In this document: piece after piece, positions 58,435-64,000 of the stretch
Layout: every line of letters begins with the position of its first letter
Position numbering within the stretch: position 1 is the first letter of the stretch
Origin: Jidongwangia harbinensis
Lineage (GTDB): Bacteria > Actinomycetota > Actinomycetes > Mycobacteriales > Micromonosporaceae
DNA: 64,000 bases
Assembly (NCBI RefSeq): GCF_020216025.1
Contig: NZ_JAIWNC010000003.1
Location: 186,001-250,000, forward strand
Direction of reading: 5' to 3'
Notes under the pieces: model-generated
Seen by the model: only the letters and a program-made list of their open reading frames with translations
Told to the model about the DNA's origin: nothing
Database searches by the model: none
Position numbers and translations under genes: made by a program

Positions 58435-61269
58435 TCAGTTCGCCTTGTCTCCGTAGACGGACAGTTCGGCGCTGTCCAGGAACTCGCATCCGGTGAACTC
58501 CCCCGGGCAGATCCCGGCGTCCTGGGCCTGCGAGGTGAGCATGGTGTACCGCACGTAGCGGACCCCGGTGGTGCCGGCGGTCAGCGGAACGACGGTGGTC
58601 GTGGCCGTACCGTTCGGGAACGCGCCGGTCGCCGCGACCGTCCAGGTGGTGTTGTCCGGCGAGGTCTCCACCCGGTAGTGACCGGTCGAGGAGGTGACGT
58701 CGTCACCGCAGACCGCGGCCGGGTTGATCTCCAGCGTCCGGATGTGCACCGCCGCGGACAGCTCGATCACCGCCCGATGACCGCCGTCGGCCGTGCCGGA
58801 GCCCCAGCCGGTCTCGTCCGACTGGTCGATCAGCCGGTCCACGCCGCACCCGAACTCCGTGAAGTCCGGCCCGGTGGCGGACACCACCGTGGCACCTCGG
58901 GGCGCACCGGCCCAGTCCCGCCGCAGCCGCCAGTCCAGCCGCTGGTCGCCGGCGGCGATCGTCAGGCTCTGCTCCTGCGGATCGTAGTCGTTGCCGCGGG
59001 CGAACACCTGACGGTACGTGCCGGGCACGATGCCGGCGATGGTGTACGAGCCGTCCGCGCCGGTCACCGCGGAGTAGCCGCCGCCGAACCCGGTCGCGTG
59101 GCCCAGGAAGCCGACCGTGACGCCGGCGATCGGCACGCCGCTGTCCGCGTCGGTCACCGTGCCGCTGAGCGTGGCGGTGGGCGCGTCCGCCGGCGGCGGC
59201 ACGCTGAAGTCCTCGGCGGGCGCGGTGTCGGCGCCACTGAGCGCGGTGGCGAAGAAGCCCATCCCCCGCTTGGCGAAGACCTGCCAGATCTTCTTCTGCA
59301 GCTTGCCGTCGTTGACCACCAGGTCGGCCTGCAGGATGGAGTTACGCATGTCCACGAACGACGGCTCGACCGGCGACAACTCGTGGGCCCGGGTGATCAG
59401 CTGCTGTGCCTTCTTGCTGCCGATCGCGGTCCGCAGATCCCACAGCGTCTGCGCCCAGATCTCCCCGGCGTCGTGCTCCCGCAGCCCTTCGGCGTACATC
59501 TTGGGGATGTCGCCGTAGGTGTAGCCGCCCGGCCCGGCCCCGGGCGTGCCGGGGCACGCGGCGGCGATGCTCCCCACCGGGCAGTCGATGCCCTGGGTAC
59601 GGATGCTCCCGCCGGACTTGAGGTACTTGCCGTGCCGGATGTCGCCGTCCGCGGCGCTGTCCCGCTCCAGATCCTTGGCGACCAGGTAGTCCAGTGCGTA
59701 CCAGTCGGCGATCCCCTCCGCCATCGCCCGCGACTGGAAATGGTTCAGCGCCATGAACCCTGTCGCGTCCACGACCAGACGGCCGGACAGTCCGTGGGTG
59801 TACTCGTGGTAGAAGACGTCCGCGCTGTCGCCGGCGTTGCCGGCGATCCGGCGGTCGTCGTTGGTGTAGAGGAACAGCCTGATGATCGGTGGGATGCCGT
59901 CCCGGGGCAGCATGATGTAGGCGTTGTTCTGATGTTTCGGGCTGGGTCCACCGGAGGCGGTGTCCGCGCCGGCGAGCGCGTGAACCTGGAGGGCGTCGCC
60001 GTCCACCGCCTCGAAGTTGCCGGCCTCCCGGGTGAAGCCGATCGGCTCCGCCTTCAGGTGGTCATGGAAGGTGCCGGCGAACCAGAACAGCTGGACCGCG
60101 TTCTGCTCACGGTTGGTCCGCCAGGAGTACGGCACCTTCGGATCCCAGGAGCACGGGGTCTGCGCCGAACAGGGCGCCCCGACCGCGGCGCTGAAGTCGG
60201 TGAACGGGTAGTCGAAGCTGCGCTTGCCGGACGGCGCGATCTCCTCCGCCGGGTCCGCGACCAGGTCGTCGTCCACGTCGGACCAGACATGCGCGACGTT
60301 GCCGGAAAGCTTCGGCGCGTTCACCGGCAGCCACTTGTTCAGGTTCACGGGCTTCTGGGTACCGCCCCGCGGCGCCCCCGGGTGGTTCTCCCAGACCTGG
60401 CCGTGGTCCGCGAACGCCAGGTCCTGGCGGTACAGCACCTTGCCGTCCGCGGCGTCCACCACGTGCCGGAAACCCTCCTCCGGCACCAGCGTCTGCCACG
60501 CCAGTCTCGGCCCGGCCGCGGTCTGGAACACCACCAGCTCCGCCTCGCCACCGTCACTGAACGACGTCTCCCGCACCGCGTTCCCGGCCGACCGCTCGAC
60601 CGTGGCCGTGGACTCGCCGAACACGTCCGCTACGGCGGACCTGCGGGCCTGCTCCGCGCCGATCCCGGCGGTGCCCGGCGACGCCGGCAGTGCGGGCAAC
60701 GGCGAGCCGTCCACCTGAACGAGTTCGCCGTCGGAGGTGACGTGGGCCTTCAACCCGTTGCCGAACACCGGCACACCGTCCACACTCTGCGTGAAACTCA
60801 GGTGGTGCGTGCCCTCCACGTCGACGTAGTCCTTGCGCAGGGTCAGGTTCGCCACCTCCGCCGCGGCGAGCCCGAACACCCCCGGATGCGCCTTGACGTA
60901 GTCGAGCGCCACGGTGGCCGGCGCCTTGTCACTGGGCCCGGTCAGGAATCCGTCCAGCCGGGCCACCCGGCGCGGCGTACCGGTGGACTCGTCGACGTCG
61001 ACGACTCCCTGCACGCCGAGCTTCGCGCGGAGATTGCGCACGGCCGAGCCGGGCCGCCGCGCGTCGTCGGCCGGCCGCGCCGCGATGGCGTCCCGCGCGT
61101 CGTAGTTCTTCCGCCGTTCCCGCTCGTGCACCCTCTTCTCCTGCGCGTCCCGGGCCGGGCCACCGGGTTCCGGGACGGCGAGCGCTTCCACGGGGGCGAG
61201 ACCCGCGACCAGCACGGCGCCGACGGCGGCTGCACACCACCGTCGGCCTCGTACGGTTTCCCGATTCAT
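58435..61269 (-). CDS. Secreted M36 (fungalysin) metalloprotease
   Basis: 944 residues from ATG 61269, with GGGAGG upstream. A signal peptide ends at about 31 (VEALA). An FTP/propeptide region (about 85-290) precedes the M36 catalytic domain with zinc motif HEYTH (488-492) and the third ligand Glu518 in AMAEGIADWYALDYL. Next come a carboxypeptidase-regulatory-like beta domain (SGTVTDADSGVPIAGVTVGF) and a discoidin/F5-8C-like C-terminus (VDRLIDQSDETGWGSG, VRYVRYTMLTSQAQ). It is an exported zymogen endopeptidase, probably for nutrient protein. A close paralog lies just upstream. Confidence 0.93.
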   Translation of the reverse strand: MNRETVRGRRWCAAAVGAVLVAGLAPVEALAVPEPGGPARDAQEKRVHERERRKNYDARDAIAARPADDARRPGSAVRNLRAKLGVQGVVDVDESTGTPRRVARLDGFLTGPSDKAPATVALDYVKAHPGVFGLAAAEVANLTLRKDYVDVEGTHHLSFTQSVDGVPVFGNGLKAHVTSDGELVQVDGSPLPALPASPGTAGIGAEQARRSAVADVFGESTATVERSAGNAVRETSFSDGGEAELVVFQTAAGPRLAWQTLVPEEGFRHVVDAADGKVLYRQDLAFADHGQVWENHPGAPRGGTQKPVNLNKWLPVNAPKLSGNVAHVWSDVDDDLVADPAEEIAPSGKRSFDYPFTDFSAAVGAPCSAQTPCSWDPKVPYSWRTNREQNAVQLFWFAGTFHDHLKAEPIGFTREAGNFEAVDGDALQVHALAGADTASGGPSPKHQNNAYIMLPRDGIPPIIRLFLYTNDDRRIAGNAGDSADVFYHEYTHGLSGRLVVDATGFMALNHFQSRAMAEGIADWYALDYLVAKDLERDSAADGDIRHGKYLKSGGSIRTQGIDCPVGSIAAACPGTPGAGPGGYTYGDIPKMYAEGLREHDAGEIWAQTLWDLRTAIGSKKAQQLITRAHELSPVEPSFVDMRNSILQADLVVNDGKLQKKIWQVFAKRGMGFFATALSGADTAPAEDFSVPPPADAPTATLSGTVTDADSGVPIAGVTVGFLGHATGFGGGYSAVTGADGSYTIAGIVPGTYRQVFARGNDYDPQEQSLTIAAGDQRLDWRLRRDWAGAPRGATVVSATGPDFTEFGCGVDRLIDQSDETGWGSGTADGGHRAVIELSAAVHIRTLEINPAAVCGDDVTSSTGHYRVETSPDNTTWTVAATGAFPNGTATTTVVPLTAGTTGVRYVRYTMLTSQAQDAGICPGEFTGCEFLDSAELSVYGDKAN

Positions 61270-61352
61270 GGTCCTCCCTTTCGGACGGGCGCGGTCCGGC
61301 CGCACGCCGCGCGAGGAGGCTATGAGCCCGATGGATGCGGGGAAATACCGCC

Positions 61353-61398
61353 ACCTGGGCGTTCGAGGTACAGCTGGCTATACCTCGAACGCCCAGGT
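61353..61398 (-). terminator. Terminator between the two M36 genes
   Basis: An 18-bp perfect stem: ACCTGGGCGTTCGAGGTA (61353-61370) with TACCTCGAACGCCCAGGT (61381-61398), ten-base loop. It lies ten bases after the stop of the upstream protease gene, so the two paralogs are transcribed separately. Confidence 0.85.
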
Positions 61399-61407
61399 TC
61401 GGCGTGG

Positions 61408-64000
61408 TCAGCTCGTCTTCGCGCCGTAGACGGACAGTTCGGCGCTGTCCACGTACTTGCACCCGTTGAACGGGCCCGGACAGATCCCGGCGTCCTGGGC
61501 CTGCGAGGTGAGCATCGTGTACCGCACGTACCGGACCCCGGCCGTGCCCGCGGTCAGCGGGACGGGGGTGGCGGTGGCCGTACCCCTGGGGAACACGCCG
61601 CTCGCCGCCACGGTCCAGGTGGCCTTGTCCGGCGAGGTCTCCACCCGGTAGCGGCCGGTCGAGGCGGTGATGTCATCGCCGCAGACCGCGGACGGGTTGA
61701 TCACCAGCTCGCGGACGTCCACTGCCGCCGGCAGCTCGATCACCGCCTGCTGTCCGGCCTGGGCGACCTCCGAGCCCCAGCCGGTCCCGTCCGACTGGTC
61801 GATCAGCCGGGCCGGGCCGCACCCGTACTGGGTGTAGTCCGGGCCGGTGGCGGACGCCAGCTTGGCGCCGCCGGACGCGCCGGCCCAGTCGCGGCGCAGC
61901 TGCCAGTCCAGCCGCCGCTCACCCGCGGAGATCGAGATGCCGCTTCCCTTCGGGTCGTAGCCGGCGCCACGGGCGAACACCTGCGGGTACGTGCCGGGCA
62001 GGATGCCGCTGATGGTGTACGAACCGTCCGCGCCGGTCACCGCCGAGTAGTCGCCGCCGAACCCGCTGGCGTGGCCCAAGAAACCGACCGTGACGCCGGC
62101 CGCCGGCGCTCCGGTGTCCGCGTCGGTCACCGTGCCGCTGAGCGTGCCGGTGGGCGAGTTCGCCGGCGGCGGCACGCGGAAGTCCTCGGCCGGGGCGAAG
62201 TCCCCGCCGCCCTGAGAGGCGGCGAAGAAGCCCATGCCCCGTTCGGCGAAGATCTTCCAGATCTTCTTCTGCTGCTTGCCCTCGTTGACCACCAGGTCGG
62301 CCTGCAGGATCGAGTTCCGCATGTCCAGGAACGACGGCTCGACCGGCGACAGCTCCATGGCCCGGGTGATCAGCTTCTGCGCCTTCTTGCTGCCGATCGC
62401 GGTCCGCAGGTCCCACAGCGTCTGCGCCCAGACCTCCCCGTCGTCGTGGATCGCGGGGCCGAAGGGGTAGATCTTGCCGATGTCGCCGTACGTGTAGCCG
62501 CCCGGACCGGCCCCGGGCGTGCCGGGGCAGGCCGCGGAGGTGCTGCCCACCGGGCAGTCGATGCCCTGGGTACGGATCGTCCCGCCGGTGAGCAGGTACT
62601 TGCCGACCAGGACGTCGCCCTCCGCGGCGGTGTCCTCCTCGAGTCCCTTGGCGACCAGGTAGTCCATCGCGTACCAGTCGCTCCACGCCTCGCCCATCGC
62701 GCCCGGCTGGTACTCGTTCAGCCCGGACAGCCCGTGGGCGTCCACCACCAGGCGGTTCGACAGGCCGTGGCCGTACTCGTGGTAGACGATGTCCGCGCTG
62801 TCGCCGGAGTTGCCGGCGATCACGCTGCCGCCGTTGCGGAACAGGTACATCTGCATGGTCGGCGCGGTGCCGTCCGGCGGCGTGTACATGTTGGCGTTGT
62901 TCTCGTGGTCGGGGTCGGGAGCGCCGAACGCGGTCTCCGCACCGTCGATTGAGTGCGCCTGGATCGCGTCGCCGTCGACCGCCTCGAAGTTGCCGGCCTC
63001 GCGGGTGAAGCCGATCGGCTCGGCCGCCAGGTGGTCGTGGAAGGTGCCGAGGAACCAGTACAGCTGGGCCGCGTTCTGCTCGCGGTTGGTCCGCCAGGAG
63101 TACGCGTTGAGGACGTCCCAGGAGCACTGGTACTGCGCCGAGCACGGCTCGCCGACGTCCGCGCTGAAGTCGGTGAACGGGTAGTCGAAGCTGCGCCTGC
63201 CGGCCGGCGCGATCTCCTCCGCCGGGTCCGCGACGTCGTCGTCGTCCAGGTCGGACCAGACGTGTGCGACGTTGCCCTCCAGCCGGGGCGCGTTCAGCGG
63301 CAGCCACTTGTTGAGGTTGGCGTTGACCTGGGTGCCGCCCTGCGGCGCGCCCGGGTAGTTCTGCCAGACCTGGGCGTGGTCCGCCGCCACCAGATCCTGG
63401 CGGTACAGCACCTTGCCGTCCGCGGCGTCCACCACGTGCAGGTACCCCTCGCCCGGGACCAGCGTCTGCCAGGCGAGCCGGGGCCCGGCCACGGTCTGGA
63501 ACAGCACCAGCTTGGCGTCGCTGCCGTCGGTGAACGAGGTGTCCCGTACCGCGTTTCCGGCGGAACGCTCGACCGTGGCGGTGGACGTACCGGACACGTC
63601 CGCGACGGCGGCCCGGTGGGCCTGGGCCGCGCTGATCCCGACGCTGCCCGTCGACGCCGGCAGCGCGGCCAACGGCGAACCGTCCACCTGCACCAGCCGG
63701 CCGCCGGAGGTCACGTGGGCCTTCAACCCGTTGCCGAACACCGGCACACCGTCCACGCTCTGCGTGAAGCTCAGGTGGTGCGTGCCGTCGACGTCGACGT
63801 AGTCCTTGCGCAGGGTCAGGTTCGCCACCTCCGCCGCGGCGAGCCCGAACACCTCCGGGTGCGCCTTGACGTAGTCGAGGGCCACGGTGGCCGGCGCCTT
63901 CTCGGTGGGCCCGGTCAGGAACCCGTCCAGCCGGGCGACCCGGCGCGCCGTACCGGTGGACCGGTCGATGTCGACGATCCCCTGGACGCCGAGCTTCGCG
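61408..64000 (-). CDS. Second M36 (fungalysin) metalloprotease, 5' end beyond window
   Basis: About 864 residues are visible; the frame continues open to the window edge, so signal peptide and start are missing. The order of domains equals that of the protease at 58435: propeptide (LGVQGIVDIDRSTGT near the edge), zinc motif HEYGH with Glu in AMGEAWSDWYAMDYL, regulatory-like beta domain and discoidin-like end. By eye most positions are identical to the paralog, including the C-terminus. It is a tandem duplicate; both copies keep all catalytic residues, so neither is decaying. Confidence 0.93.
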   Translation of the reverse strand, partial: AKLGVQGIVDIDRSTGTARRVARLDGFLTGPTEKAPATVALDYVKAHPEVFGLAAAEVANLTLRKDYVDVDGTHHLSFTQSVDGVPVFGNGLKAHVTSGGRLVQVDGSPLAALPASTGSVGISAAQAHRAAVADVSGTSTATVERSAGNAVRDTSFTDGSDAKLVLFQTVAGPRLAWQTLVPGEGYLHVVDAADGKVLYRQDLVAADHAQVWQNYPGAPQGGTQVNANLNKWLPLNAPRLEGNVAHVWSDLDDDDVADPAEEIAPAGRRSFDYPFTDFSADVGEPCSAQYQCSWDVLNAYSWRTNREQNAAQLYWFLGTFHDHLAAEPIGFTREAGNFEAVDGDAIQAHSIDGAETAFGAPDPDHENNANMYTPPDGTAPTMQMYLFRNGGSVIAGNSGDSADIVYHEYGHGLSNRLVVDAHGLSGLNEYQPGAMGEAWSDWYAMDYLVAKGLEEDTAAEGDVLVGKYLLTGGTIRTQGIDCPVGSTSAACPGTPGAGPGGYTYGDIGKIYPFGPAIHDDGEVWAQTLWDLRTAIGSKKAQKLITRAMELSPVEPSFLDMRNSILQADLVVNEGKQQKKIWKIFAERGMGFFAASQGGGDFAPAEDFRVPPPANSPTGTLSGTVTDADTGAPAAGVTVGFLGHASGFGGDYSAVTGADGSYTISGILPGTYPQVFARGAGYDPKGSGISISAGERRLDWQLRRDWAGASGGAKLASATGPDYTQYGCGPARLIDQSDGTGWGSEVAQAGQQAVIELPAAVDVRELVINPSAVCGDDITASTGRYRVETSPDKATWTVAASGVFPRGTATATPVPLTAGTAGVRYVRYTMLTSQAQDAGICPGPFNGCKYVDSAELSVYGAKTS

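Noticed and set aside
58384..62952. 1522-residue plus-strand ORF across both protease genes
   Set aside because: It is antisense to two well-supported M36 proteases; its internal repeat only mirrors their duplication.

Overview
This window is a stretch of very GC-rich chromosome from an actinobacterium. The evidence is a DivIVA/Wag31, SepF, FtsZ and MurT/GatD division and wall gene set, a PriA-type HisA, a class of 'leaderless' promoters (TANNNT 5-7 bases before the start codon), frequent GTG starts and 4-base GTGA/ATGA gene overlaps. Gene content and order, and protein style, point to Micromonosporaceae (an Actinoplanes-like organism). That family placement is inference. No tRNA, rRNA, CRISPR array, insertion sequence or prophage was recognised.

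Layout. 1-12 kb is accessory: an ABC exporter N-terminus, an amino-acid permease facing a MocR/PdxR regulator, a response regulator / histidine kinase / PepSY operon with matching 11-bp direct repeats upstream, a long-chain acyl-CoA synthetase, a second MocR regulator divergent from a YczE-type membrane protein, then a 21-bp tandem repeat and a decayed transporter fragment. 12-18 kb is a tightly overlapped histidine operon on the minus strand (hisD-hisC-hisB-small membrane ORF-hisH-small membrane ORF-priA-ridA-hisF). 18-20 kb holds a Lon-substrate-binding-domain protein convergent with a membrane protein carrying a pentapeptide-like repeat tail. 20-30.6 kb: dnaE, a ParA/MinD-like ATPase with a repeated short motif in a long disordered N-terminus, an exported protein of unknown function, rluD, lspA, a TraR/DksA zinc-finger protein, a K+/H+ antiporter and a DUF167 protein.

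30.6-50.8 kb is the division and cell wall (dcw) cluster, read on the minus strand as mraZ-rsmH-ftsL-ftsI-murE-murF-mraY-ftsW-murG-murC-ftsQ-ftsZ-yggS-sepF-yggT-divIVA, followed by a second pentapeptide-repeat membrane protein. murD is absent between mraY and ftsW, and pgeF is absent between ftsZ and yggS. A four-copy GTGG repeat with exact 10-bp period upstream of mraZ is a MraZ box. Beyond it are an NlpC/P60 hydrolase under a c-di-AMP (ydaO/yuaA) riboswitch, then on the plus strand the lipid II amidation pair murT-gatD and a TVP38/DedA-like membrane protein. 55-64 kb holds leuS and two tandem M36 (fungalysin) metalloproteases, the second cut by the window end.

The most notable non-coding find is upstream of leuS: a 12-residue leader peptide with three consecutive Leu codons (two of them CTT, unusual here), a hairpin overlapping its stop codon, and a classic terminator with a T run. 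This is a ribosome-mediated leucine attenuator controlling leucyl-tRNA synthetase. A second theme is short tandem repeats (9, 15, 17, 18 and 21 bp) at gene ends and in disordered protein tails. In two cases (yczE, TVP38 gene) the first repeat unit contains the stop codon of the upstream gene.
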